A stretch of 5,692 nt of DNA from Lentisphaerota bacterium (GCA_012800565.1 JAAZIZ010000355.1:1-5692), one strand, 5' to 3'. Positions 1 through 5,630 are shown, counted from the first letter of the stretch. The notes: generated from the letters alone by a model not told the origin. Translations and numbers: made by a program.

Positions 1-2
1 AC

Positions 3-539
3 ATGCGGGTCAAAATAATGTTGCTGCTGCTGCCGGCAATGCTGTTCGCCGGTGGCAAAAATCTGATTTCCAATCCTGATTTCCAGGACAACTTCGCTGG
101 CTGGTGGAAGAACAGCTCCGAGATCACCAGCCAGAGCGACGACGCCGGCGGGGCTTATTTGTCCTGCCGGCGTGACCCGGCCCAGCCGCAGCAGCGTCTG
201 ATTGCGGTGCTGCCCGGGCTCACGCCCGAGGAACTCAGAGGCAACTGGTTCACCTTGAGCTTTCAGGCCCGCTTAATTTCCCTGCAAGGTGTTGTGACCG
301 TCAAAGTCCGTCAGATTGATGCTGATGGCCGCAGTCTGGGATATCACACGCTGCGCTTCTGCCAATACGACACTGCACCAGACTGGCAGAGCATTAGCCG
401 CGAGTACCGGATGCACCCCAAGACCGCTCAAATCGGCATCTACCTTGATTGTTACTACCTCGGAGAAAATGACCAGTTCTGCCTGCGGGCACTGTCTTTA
501 ACCCGAACTGAACCACCTCCGCAGGAAGCCGCAAATTAA
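3..539 (+). CDS. Small secreted carbohydrate-binding-like (beta-sandwich) protein
   Basis: This encodes 178 residues beginning with a signal peptide: positive R2/K4, a hydrophobic stretch at about 5-16, and probable cleavage near residues 16-19. The mature part opens with NLISNPDF followed by FAGWW (residues 20-35). That resembles the N-LI-N-x-x-F...GW start of galactose-binding-like jelly-roll modules of the CBM4/9/22 type. Other matching segments are a central strand (FTLSFQARL, 83-91), a VKVRQIDADGRSLG turn (100-113), and a W128 before a strand ending in LDCYY. There is no catalytic domain, so an adhesive or sugar-binding role in the periplasm, outer membrane or exterior is inferred. Four cysteines (55, 120, 150, 160) could form disulfides. 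Only two bases precede the ATG, so its ribosome site is unseen and an upstream start cannot be excluded; ATG at 18 is an internal alternative. The general fold is fairly likely, but the ligand is unknown. Confidence 0.7.
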   Translation: MRVKIMLLLLPAMLFAGGKNLISNPDFQDNFAGWWKNSSEITSQSDDAGGAYLSCRRDPAQPQQRLIAVLPGLTPEELRGNWFTLSFQARLISLQGVVTVKVRQIDADGRSLGYHTLRFCQYDTAPDWQSISREYRMHPKTAQIGIYLDCYYLGENDQFCLRALSLTRTEPPPQEAAN

Positions 540-640
540 CCTGCGCCTCCCCCCAGACAGACAATAAGTTTCAGCCGCTCGCGTTTAGGGCTTGGATTAT
601 TTGCGCTCTTTTCTGCAACCTCAGCCAAAACCGCAGCACC

Positions 641-1993
641 ATGACTGTACACCACCGCTATATATTCACCTTTATGGCGGCTGCAGCCCTGACTTTGCTG
701 ACCGCAAAGGCCATGGATATCCAGGAAATAATCGGCAGCGACGGCGAATTCTTCCGCCGCTGCGATGTTGATCTCTTCCTGGCTGCCGGCAGCCCTTTCC
801 AGCGCTATTTCCGCTGGACCTCAGCCGCGCGGGATTCAGCCCGCTACCCCAGCGGATACATTCAGGCCCCAACTGACCTGAACTTCGCCCGAATTCCTGT
901 GCGGGAGGCGATTTGCCATTTCCAGGACCGGGAATTAAGCCGGGTGTACCTCTCGCTCTATAACCGTGGCGATGACGGTGACATCCCCCTCCCGGAATTC
1001 GAAGCCCTGGTCAAACGGCTGACGGATAAATTGACCGCCCTGACCCGGAACCGCGGGGTGCAGAAGAAGGGCAACTACGGCCGCGATGCTGACAGCCACC
1101 TGCTGCTCTTCGTCACTGAGCATCTCACCTACTCGCTGCGCTGGAATATCACCAGTGAGGGGCGCAAAAAAGACCACCGCCCTGAATTCGTCCAGCTGGA
1201 AATCATGCCCTACAACCCCGCCACAGACCCGCGCAGTCAGGCCCCGACAGCGGTGTCCAAGCGGTCACTGCAGGGGAAATTATCCCTGCGCGACAATGTA
1301 GTCCGGCAAAACAACGGTACGGTATTCATCGACAACATTCCGATGGTCGACCAGGGGCAGAAGGGGTATTGTTCCGCTGCAGTCACCGAACGCGTCCTGA
1401 AGTACTTCGGCAATGACAGCGTCACTCAGCATACCATTGCCCAAATCACCAATACCAGCGCTCTGACCGGCACCAGTCAGGATGAGATGCTGGCTGCCAT
1501 CCGCAAAGCTGACACCAAACTCGGGCTGAAGATGAGTCCCAAATTCGAACTGCTGGAGTCATTCGCCGATCTGGAAAAAATCATCCGCCGTTATAATACT
1601 CTGGCCCGCAAAAACAAACTCCCGAAAATCGAGCTGGCGAGCCGGGGCGGGATGATCAACCTCGGTGCGCTGCTCTATTCCATGGACTCGGAAACATACT
1701 TGGCCTCCAGGAATCAGGAGCGGCAGGAGAGGGAGAAATTCTGGCGCGAACTCAAGCGCAACATCGACCAGGGCCTGCCTCTGGGCTGGGGAGTGTTTGT
1801 AGGCCTGGTACCGGAACCCGGGCTGCTGCAAAGCGCCGGCGGGCACTTCCGCCTGCTTATCGGTTATAATGAGCGTAACCGGACAGTATTTTATTCTGAC
1901 ACCTGGGGTGCCGGACACGAAAAAAAGGAAATGCCCCTGGAGCAAGCCTGGGGCATCACTCACTCTTTGTTTACTTATGCTCCCAAGCGTTGA
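641..1993 (+). CDS. Secreted papain-like cysteine peptidase, C39-like domain at C-terminus
   Basis: This encodes 450 residues. A signal peptide is likely (HHR, then hydrophobic 8-20, cleavage near TAKA at 21-24), so the protein acts outside the cytoplasm. Residues 228-450 form a papain-fold domain. Q238-G-Q-K-G-Y-C244 has the papain QGxxGxC spacing, placing the oxyanion Gln six residues before the nucleophile Cys. H402 lies in GGHFRLLIGY and D420 in VFYSDTWG, completing a Cys-His-Asp triad. The AxTNTSALTG-like region after the Cys helix and the GHF...V.DTWG end resemble C39-like peptidases. There is no ABC-transporter part, so it is not a bacteriocin exporter of the LahT/ComA kind. Residues 25-225 match no family I recognise. 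No Shine-Dalgarno is visible before ATG 641, but no other ATG, GTG or TTG lies in frame between 540 and 640, and later ATGs would remove the signal peptide. The next gene follows after 30 nt, suggesting cotranscription. The substrate is unknown, and a non-proteolytic transglutaminase-like activity of the same fold is possible. Confidence 0.8.
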   Translation: MTVHHRYIFTFMAAAALTLLTAKAMDIQEIIGSDGEFFRRCDVDLFLAAGSPFQRYFRWTSAARDSARYPSGYIQAPTDLNFARIPVREAICHFQDRELSRVYLSLYNRGDDGDIPLPEFEALVKRLTDKLTALTRNRGVQKKGNYGRDADSHLLLFVTEHLTYSLRWNITSEGRKKDHRPEFVQLEIMPYNPATDPRSQAPTAVSKRSLQGKLSLRDNVVRQNNGTVFIDNIPMVDQGQKGYCSAAVTERVLKYFGNDSVTQHTIAQITNTSALTGTSQDEMLAAIRKADTKLGLKMSPKFELLESFADLEKIIRRYNTLARKNKLPKIELASRGGMINLGALLYSMDSETYLASRNQERQEREKFWRELKRNIDQGLPLGWGVFVGLVPEPGLLQSAGGHFRLLIGYNERNRTVFYSDTWGAGHEKKEMPLEQAWGITHSLFTYAPKR

Positions 1994-2009
1994 GCCGGCA
2001 CCGCCACTT

Positions 2010-2015
2010 GGAGAA
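2010..2015 (+). promoter_or_regulatory. Shine-Dalgarno of the metallophosphoesterase gene
   Basis: GGAGAA lies 8 nt before ATG 2024, inside the 30-nt gap after the peptidase stop codon. It fixes the start at the Met that gives a complete signal peptide. Confidence 0.75.
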
Positions 2016-2023
2016 TAGCCATC

Positions 2024-3529
2024 ATGCCCCGATTTGGCAGAGTCATCATTGCTGCACTCGCGCTCTTCGCCCAAGTCCTGCTGGCTGAACTGGTGGAAGT
2101 GCATGTGCTGCAGACCAGCGATATCCATGCGGCCATAAGCAGAGAAAAAGAACATGGCGGCTCCTGGCTCCAGCTGGCCCACCTGACCCAGGAATTCCTG
2201 GACCGCTACGGCCGTGAGAACTCCCTGCTGATCGACTGCGGCGATACTCTGCAAGGAACCATGCTGGGAGCACTCTCGCGAGGTGCCGTCGGCATCATCC
2301 CCCTGCACACCCTCAAATATGACGCCTGGATACCGGGAAACCACGATTTCGATTTCGGCTTCACCCGCTTTCTGGAACTGGCCGCACCCTTGCGGGAGAT
2401 CATCCTCTGCGGCAATCTGCAACCGCTGCAGGAGCCGCCGTTTGCCAGCTGGCGCTGTTTCAACCGCAACAATGCCAACATCGCGGTCATCGGCATGACC
2501 GCGTCATATCTGAAACATTGGCTGGGCGAAACTTTCGGAGACTCCTGCCGGGTCAGTTCTGCCTTGGACAGTATTGCCGCCATCATGCCGGAAGTGCTGC
2601 GCCAAAAACCGGACTGCATCATCTTGGCCATCCACCAGGGCTGGCAGGAACAAGCAGATGCCCGCCAGGTCAATGAAGTATCCGCCATCGTGGAAAAATT
2701 CCCCGAGATCGACCTGGTTCTGGGCGGGCATACCCATCGGCCCTTCCCCGGCCACAAGATCGGCTCCCGCACCTGGTATCTGCAGCCAGGTTTCGGCGGG
2801 CGCAGCCTGGCCGTGGCCCGGATCAGCATCGACACCAGCAAGCATAAAGTGCTGGAAATTTCATCATACCTGAGCAGTATCCAGGAGGACACCCCCGTGC
2901 ATCAACCTTTGCAACAGCATTTGCAGGAGTGGCTGGAACAAGAGCAGCAGGCCAAAACCACAGCCATTGCACCGGCACCCGGACAGGACATCCTCAGCAA
3001 GGGCCGCCCCGGAGTCAACTGCGCCGCCAGCGAACTGTTCTGCGCTGCGCTGGCTGAGGCGGCAGAAACCACCCTGGCCTTGCACGGCACGCTCTCAAGT
3101 GCCAACCTCAAAGCTGGGCAGCCAGTCACCGAGCACGACCTCTTCAACTTCGTGCCTTATGAGAACACCATCGTTACCGCCACAGTCACAGCTGAACAGC
3201 TGGCGGAAATTGTCCTGGAACAATGGGGCCAACGCGATTCATATACTTTTTGCGGCATCTGGGGAGCAGAGGTCAGCATCGCGGCAGACGGCAAATCCGC
3301 TCAGGCAATCTTCCCGGATGATTTGCCCCGCCACCGTCTGGCCCTGAACAGCTTTACCGCCGCCGGCAGCGGACGGTATCCGAAATTAACCGCCATACTC
3401 AAACTGCCGCAAGTGCAAACCACCGATACCGGCATCTCTACCCGAAATGCCGTCCGGAGCTATCTGCAGAAACACCCCGGCGTGAGCATTACTCCAAAAC
3501 AATGGCTGAAAACTGCAAAAAAACACTAA
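2024..3529 (+). CDS. Periplasmic 5'-nucleotidase/UshA-type metallophosphoesterase with atypical C-terminal domain
   Basis: This encodes 501 residues with a signal peptide (R3/R6, hydrophobic 7-20, cleavage near A21). The calcineurin-like catalytic domain spans about 25-285 and has the full dinuclear metal set: D33-x-H35, G73-D74, G105-N106-H107-D108, H204 and G235-H236-T237-H238. H107 with D110 matches the catalytic His-Asp dyad of UshA-like enzymes. A Gln-rich linker at about 293-320 leads to a 5'-nucleotidase C-terminal domain (about 325-465), seen in LFNFVPYEN (373-381) and NSFTAAGSGRYP (442-453). Family members hydrolyse nucleotides, UDP-sugars or related phosphate esters in the periplasm. 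The C-terminal domain departs from consensus: the usual GGGIRA stretch is GTLSSA (355-360), losing the Arg, and the GGDGY loop is GSGRY. Phosphohydrolase chemistry is therefore well supported, but nucleotide specificity is not. GGAGAA at 2010-2015, 8 nt before the ATG, supports the start. The tight spacing after the peptidase gene suggests one operon. Confidence 0.87.
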   Translation: MPRFGRVIIAALALFAQVLLAELVEVHVLQTSDIHAAISREKEHGGSWLQLAHLTQEFLDRYGRENSLLIDCGDTLQGTMLGALSRGAVGIIPLHTLKYDAWIPGNHDFDFGFTRFLELAAPLREIILCGNLQPLQEPPFASWRCFNRNNANIAVIGMTASYLKHWLGETFGDSCRVSSALDSIAAIMPEVLRQKPDCIILAIHQGWQEQADARQVNEVSAIVEKFPEIDLVLGGHTHRPFPGHKIGSRTWYLQPGFGGRSLAVARISIDTSKHKVLEISSYLSSIQEDTPVHQPLQQHLQEWLEQEQQAKTTAIAPAPGQDILSKGRPGVNCAASELFCAALAEAAETTLALHGTLSSANLKAGQPVTEHDLFNFVPYENTIVTATVTAEQLAEIVLEQWGQRDSYTFCGIWGAEVSIAADGKSAQAIFPDDLPRHRLALNSFTAAGSGRYPKLTAILKLPQVQTTDTGISTRNAVRSYLQKHPGVSITPKQWLKTAKKH

Positions 3530-3535
3530 TTCCGC

Positions 3536-3555
3536 GACAAAAACAATTTTTTGTC
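3536..3555 (+). repeat. Perfect 8-bp inverted repeat (GACAAAAA / TTTTTGTC) between the two operons
   Basis: The arms at 3536-3543 and 3548-3555 are exact reverse complements separated by CAAT. It lies 7 nt after the phosphoesterase stop and 29 nt before the sigma-factor start. The stem has only two G:C pairs, so as an RNA hairpin it would be a weak terminator, although its right arm starts with a run of T. As DNA it could be an operator for the downstream operon. The symmetry is seen directly; the function is inferred. Confidence 0.5.
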
Positions 3556-3562
3556 TTGATTC

Positions 3563-3573
3563 CCGTTTTACGG
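3563..3573 (+). repeat. Short inverted repeat CCGT-TTT-ACGG in the sigma-factor leader
   Basis: Four-base arms (3563-3566 and 3570-3573) flank TTT, directly before the GGAG ribosome site (3575-3578) of the sigma gene. It is short enough to be chance. If real, it could be part of a regulator site or a small hairpin next to the ribosome-binding site. Confidence 0.25.
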
Positions 3574-3584
3574 CTGGAGTTACT

Positions 3585-4139
3585 ATGCGGCCTGAGCCTG
3601 ATGACCAACTAAGCGACATGGATTTGATTCAACGCTGCATCGCTGGAGATGATGAATCATTTACCATTTTGTACCAACGTTACCGCTTGCCGCTGTTCTC
3701 ATACCTGCACAAACTGCTGCCCGGCCAGCATGACCGGGTCGATGATTTCTTCCAGCAGGTCTGGATCAAAGCACTGAAGAATTTTTCCGGTTACTCGGAT
3801 CAGCAGCGCTTTCTGGCCTGGCTCTGCCGGATTGCGCATAACCTGGTGATGGATTACTACCGCAGCTCCGACAGCCAGGAAATGTCGGAAGTACAGGAGA
3901 ATATCCTCGCGGACGGCCCTGATCCGCAAGAAATCCTCATGCAGCAGGGGCTGGAAGAGGCCCTGCAGCAGGCCATCGGGCAGTTGTCCGATGAACAGCA
4001 GGAAATCGTCAGAATGCGCATCAACGACATCAGCTTCAAGGACATCGCCGCCCAGAAAAACATCAGCCTGAATACTGCCTTGGGCCGGATGCATTATGCA
4101 GTGAAGAATTTGCGCCGGTTGCTGGCGGATTTCCTCTGA
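3585..4139 (+). CDS. ECF-family RNA polymerase sigma factor
   Basis: This encodes 184 residues, the usual length of a two-domain ECF sigma factor. Region 2 spans about 20-93: the DESFTILYQRY helix, VDDFFQQVWIKALKN (52-66) corresponding to the core-binding DAEDLxQExFxxA motif, and FLAWLCRIAHNLVMDYYR (76-93), the classical -10-recognition end with ARNxxxDxxR-like spacing. A variable acidic/Gln-rich linker (94-122) leads to region 4 (about 123-182). There LSDEQQEIVRMR and the helix-turn-helix ISFKDIAAQKNISLNTALGRMHYAVKNLRR would contact the -35 element. No extra sensory domain is present. GGAG at 3575-3578, 6 nt upstream, supports ATG 3585; the later ATG at 3618 would leave region 2 intact but lacks a comparable site. 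The downstream anti-sigma gene indicates control by sequestration at the inner membrane. Autoregulation is common in such operons but no ECF-type promoter could be recognised here. The family call is secure; the regulon is unknown. Confidence 0.95.
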   Translation: MRPEPDDQLSDMDLIQRCIAGDDESFTILYQRYRLPLFSYLHKLLPGQHDRVDDFFQQVWIKALKNFSGYSDQQRFLAWLCRIAHNLVMDYYRSSDSQEMSEVQENILADGPDPQEILMQQGLEEALQQAIGQLSDEQQEIVRMRINDISFKDIAAQKNISLNTALGRMHYAVKNLRRLLADFL

Positions 4140-4159
4140 TGCCCAGGAACCAAAAGTAA

Positions 4160-4185
4160 ACCTGCTCGCAGCCCACCAGGCAGGT
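4160..4185 (+). repeat. 6-bp inverted repeat in the sigma/anti-sigma gap
   Basis: ACCTGC (4160-4165) and GCAGGT (4180-4185) are exact reverse complements around a 14-nt loop, inside the 87-nt gap between the two genes. No T-run follows, so it is not an intrinsic terminator. It may be a weak hairpin in the operon mRNA or chance. A run of eight C (4201-4208) lies between it and the ribosome site. Confidence 0.3.
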
Positions 4186-4213
4186 ACAAACCGCAACCAT
4201 CCCCCCCCACCTC

Positions 4214-4219
4214 AGGAGG
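4214..4219 (+). promoter_or_regulatory. Consensus Shine-Dalgarno AGGAGG of the anti-sigma gene
   Basis: AGGAGG lies 7 nt before ATG 4227 and is the strongest ribosome site in the window. It picks this start over the nearby in-frame ATG at 4236. Strong translation fits a product that must be made in at least equal amounts to the sigma factor. Confidence 0.85.
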
Positions 4220-4226
4220 CCATAAT

Positions 4227-4670
4227 ATGAATAATATGACATGCGATGATTTTGCCTTGGAATGCCTGCAAGCTGACGGACGTCTCTCCGAGACCGCCCG
4301 GGAGCACTTGCAGTCATGCCCCGATTGTCAGGCATTGGCTCGCCTGAACAGTATTTTGATGCATCCGCGCCCCAGCCCGGAACTCGACCGTCAGACGCTG
4401 CAGATGGCAAGACTGCTCCTGCATCAGCCCCGCCGGCGCTGGTGGCGGGAGATCAACCACTACTTCTACGCTGCGGCTGCAGTGTTGCTGATACTGGTTG
4501 GCATATCTGCTTTCTCCCTGCCCCCTGCCGGGGAAAAGTCTCCAGACCTGCTGGTTCAGAACGGGGAAATTGGCAGTGATACTCATGACCTTCTGATTCT
4601 CAGCTACTTGGAAACTACCAATGAAATGGATAATATAGAGCAGCAGCTGTATCTGTATGCCGGCAATTGA
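4227..4670 (+). CDS. Membrane-anchored zinc-finger (ZAS-type) anti-sigma factor
   Basis: This encodes 147 residues. The N-terminus has the pattern of zinc-associated anti-sigma domains: MTCDDF (C6), LQADGRLSETARE in place of the usual YLDGELS, then H27-x3-C31-x2-C34 (HLQSCPDC). In ZAS proteins this motif binds zinc and the helices clamp the sigma factor between regions 2 and 4. A single hydrophobic segment at about 79-98 (FYAAAAVLLILVGISAF) follows RRRWWRE (69-75), whose positive charge predicts that the N-terminus is cytoplasmic. About 49 residues (99-147) would lie in the periplasm, acidic and without a recognised domain. The gene lies 87 nt after the sigma gene and 28 nt before the coiled-coil gene. 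It is inferred to restrain the sigma factor encoded just upstream. Release could involve regulated proteolysis or redox/zinc change, but the sequence does not say which. The HxxxCxxC call is firm; the sigma partnership rests on position. Confidence 0.87.
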   Translation: MNNMTCDDFALECLQADGRLSETAREHLQSCPDCQALARLNSILMHPRPSPELDRQTLQMARLLLHQPRRRWWREINHYFYAAAAVLLILVGISAFSLPPAGEKSPDLLVQNGEIGSDTHDLLILSYLETTNEMDNIEQQLYLYAGN

Positions 4671-4683
4671 CAATCCCATCACC

Positions 4684-4688
4684 AGGAG
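4684..4688 (+). promoter_or_regulatory. Shine-Dalgarno deciding the start of the coiled-coil gene
   Basis: AGGAG lies 10 nt before ATG 4699. It favours this start over the in-frame ATG at 4657, which overlaps the anti-sigma gene, has no ribosome site and would put 14 polar residues ahead of the signal peptide. Confidence 0.75.
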
Positions 4689-4698
4689 TAAAAACAAC

Positions 4699-5469
4699 AT
4701 GAAAAAACTGACCGCCATCCTTGCTCTGTACACCTGTTTTTCCCTGAGCCTGTGTCTCAATGCGCAGGAGCAGCCGAAGCCCCCTGAACCTGAAAACGAT
4801 GCCCCCGTAGTCGAAGACCTGGCTATCCCGCAACGGGGACCGGCAGCTAAGCCGGAATACCGCCACGAACGCAGAACACGCTTGCGGGGAATGACATACA
4901 GCGATCGGCTCGAAGAACGCTTCCACATGATCATGAAGTATCTGGAAAAAAACAACCCCAGCGAATATGAGCGCTTGATGAAAATACGTAACAGCGACCG
5001 GGAAAAATTTGCCAAGGAAATCTGGCAACACTCTCCCGAACACAACGAGACGCGTCAGAAAATTGCCGAACTTGACAAACAATGCTGGGATTTGGCCGAA
5101 CAGTACAAGCTAACGGGTACTGACAGCGACAAAGACAAAATCAAGGCTAAACTGCAATCGTTGATCGATGAGTCAACGCAATTGGTCATCAAGGATACCC
5201 AGGAACGGTTGGAAAAACTGCAGTCGCAGCTCCAGGAAATGGAGAAAGACCAGGACAAGGTCAAGGAAAGGCGCCTGGAGTTTTTCCTGACCAATGACCG
5301 CCCTTCGCGTCCTTCTCGCCCTATGGGGCCTATGGGGCCTATGGGCCGTCCGCGCCTGCGCCGCAGCCCGCAGGGTGGTCCCCTGCAGGATATGCACGCA
5401 AACCCCTACAGCATCCCGGTGCCCAACAGCAATGACGCCCCGGCGCCCGCCGCACCAGAGAAAAAATAA
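4699..5469 (+). CDS. Secreted helical/coiled-coil protein of the sigma-factor operon; Spy/CpxP-like role possible
   Basis: This encodes 256 residues from the chosen start. A clear signal peptide (MKK, hydrophobic 4-20, cleavage probably after LNA22) sends it to the periplasm. C19 is not in a good lipobox. Residues 23-60 are Pro- and charge-rich. Residues 66-198 are strongly helical and charged with heptad-like spacing, for example LQSLIDEST and RLEKLQSQLQEMEKDQDKVKERRLEFF. This helical stretch is reminiscent of periplasmic Spy/CpxP/ZraP-type proteins, but I do not see a definite LTxxQ motif, so that link is tentative. Residues 201-218 hold RPS and PMG triplet repeats, and the tail to the end is Pro/Ala-rich and probably disordered. 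Possible metal or redox ligands include H111, H115 and C129. It is the third gene of the cassette and ends just before a strong terminator. It could be a sensor acting on the anti-sigma factor, or a target of the system. The exact family is not recognised. Confidence 0.75.
   Translation: MKKLTAILALYTCFSLSLCLNAQEQPKPPEPENDAPVVEDLAIPQRGPAAKPEYRHERRTRLRGMTYSDRLEERFHMIMKYLEKNNPSEYERLMKIRNSDREKFAKEIWQHSPEHNETRQKIAELDKQCWDLAEQYKLTGTDSDKDKIKAKLQSLIDESTQLVIKDTQERLEKLQSQLQEMEKDQDKVKERRLEFFLTNDRPSRPSRPMGPMGPMGRPRLRRSPQGGPLQDMHANPYSIPVPNSNDAPAPAAPEKK
5299..5346 (+). repeat. In-frame 9-nt tandem repeats encoding RPS and PMG triplets
   Basis: Nine-base units run in frame with the coiled-coil gene: two RPS units and a hybrid RP, then CCTATGGGG repeated almost exactly three times at 5320-5346 (the last unit ends in GGC). 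The result is RPSRPSRP followed by MGPMGPMG at protein residues 201-216. The near identity of the CCTATGGGG units at DNA level suggests recent slippage. Copy-number change by nine bases would not shift the frame. Confidence 0.8.
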
Positions 5470-5499
5470 GTGCACTGAAAGCATTTTAGGAGCTTTTCT

Positions 5500-5538
5500 G
5501 CCGTCCAAGCTGTCACAGGGTTGGACGGCTTTTATTTT
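5500..5538 (+). terminator. Intrinsic terminator of the sigma/anti-sigma/coiled-coil operon
   Basis: A perfect 9-bp stem (GCCGTCCAA at 5500-5508 with TTGGACGGC at 5521-5529) encloses a 12-nt loop and is followed by TTTTATTTT (5530-5538). It sits 30 nt after the last stop codon on the same strand, as expected for the operon's end. Confidence 0.9.
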
Positions 5539-5551
5539 CCGCCTGTCCGTA

Positions 5552-5575
5552 CTGCAGGCCAATTGCGGCCGGCAG
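5552..5575 (+). other. Imperfect GC-rich hairpin between two terminators
   Basis: CTGC-A-GGCC (5552-5560) pairs with GGCC-G-GCAG (5567-5575): eight pairs and one A/G mismatch around the loop AATTGC. No T-run follows. With the terminators on either side it makes 5500-5668 unusually rich in structure. It may belong to a small RNA, to a processed 3' end, or to nothing functional. Confidence 0.45.
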
Positions 5576-5630
5576 CCAGTATCAAAGAATCAGAAATAGT
5601 TCGCACTAATATCTAAGCATAACCGTAAAT

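Noticed and set aside
962..997. EF-hand-like loop and RGD tripeptide (NRGDDGDIPLPE, residues 108-119) in the peptidase N-terminal half
   Set aside because: The third loop position is Gly instead of an acidic residue and there is only one copy, so calcium binding is not supported. A lone RGD in a bacterial protein is weak evidence for integrin binding.
1559..2422. Long open frame on the - strand (287 codons) spanning the end of the peptidase gene and the start of the phosphoesterase gene
   Set aside because: It lies opposite two genes with clear domains and motifs, gives a low-complexity Gln/Gly/Ala-rich product with no recognisable domain, and has no supporting ribosome site that I can see.
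2206..2892. Second long - strand open frame (228 codons) opposite the phosphoesterase
   Set aside because: It is the mirror of a well-supported catalytic domain. The product is Ser/Arg/Pro-rich with no domain, typical of an antisense shadow in G+C-rich codons.
3551..3586. TTGTCT or TTGATT with TACTAT as a sigma-70-type promoter for the sigma gene
   Set aside because: The TACTAT box overlaps the start codon and the ribosome site would lie upstream of the transcript, so it cannot drive the leadered gene as annotated.
4657..4698. Upstream in-frame ATG extending the coiled-coil protein by 14 residues
   Set aside because: It overlaps the end of the anti-sigma gene, has no ribosome site and buries the signal peptide; ATG 4699 has AGGAG 10 nt upstream.
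4755..4769. Possible lipoprotein signal around C19 of the coiled-coil protein
   Set aside because: The residues before the Cys are LSL, with Leu at the position that needs Gly, Ala or Ser, while a normal signal-peptidase I site (LNA) follows.
4314..5045. Open frame on the - strand (243 codons) opposite the anti-sigma and coiled-coil genes
   Set aside because: It crosses a gene boundary on the opposite strand where both real genes have signature features, and its own translation has no coherent family pattern.
5478..5496. AAAGC / GCTTT mini-hairpin just after the coiled-coil stop
   Set aside because: It has only five pairs with a 9-nt loop and no T-run of its own; the strong terminator follows immediately.
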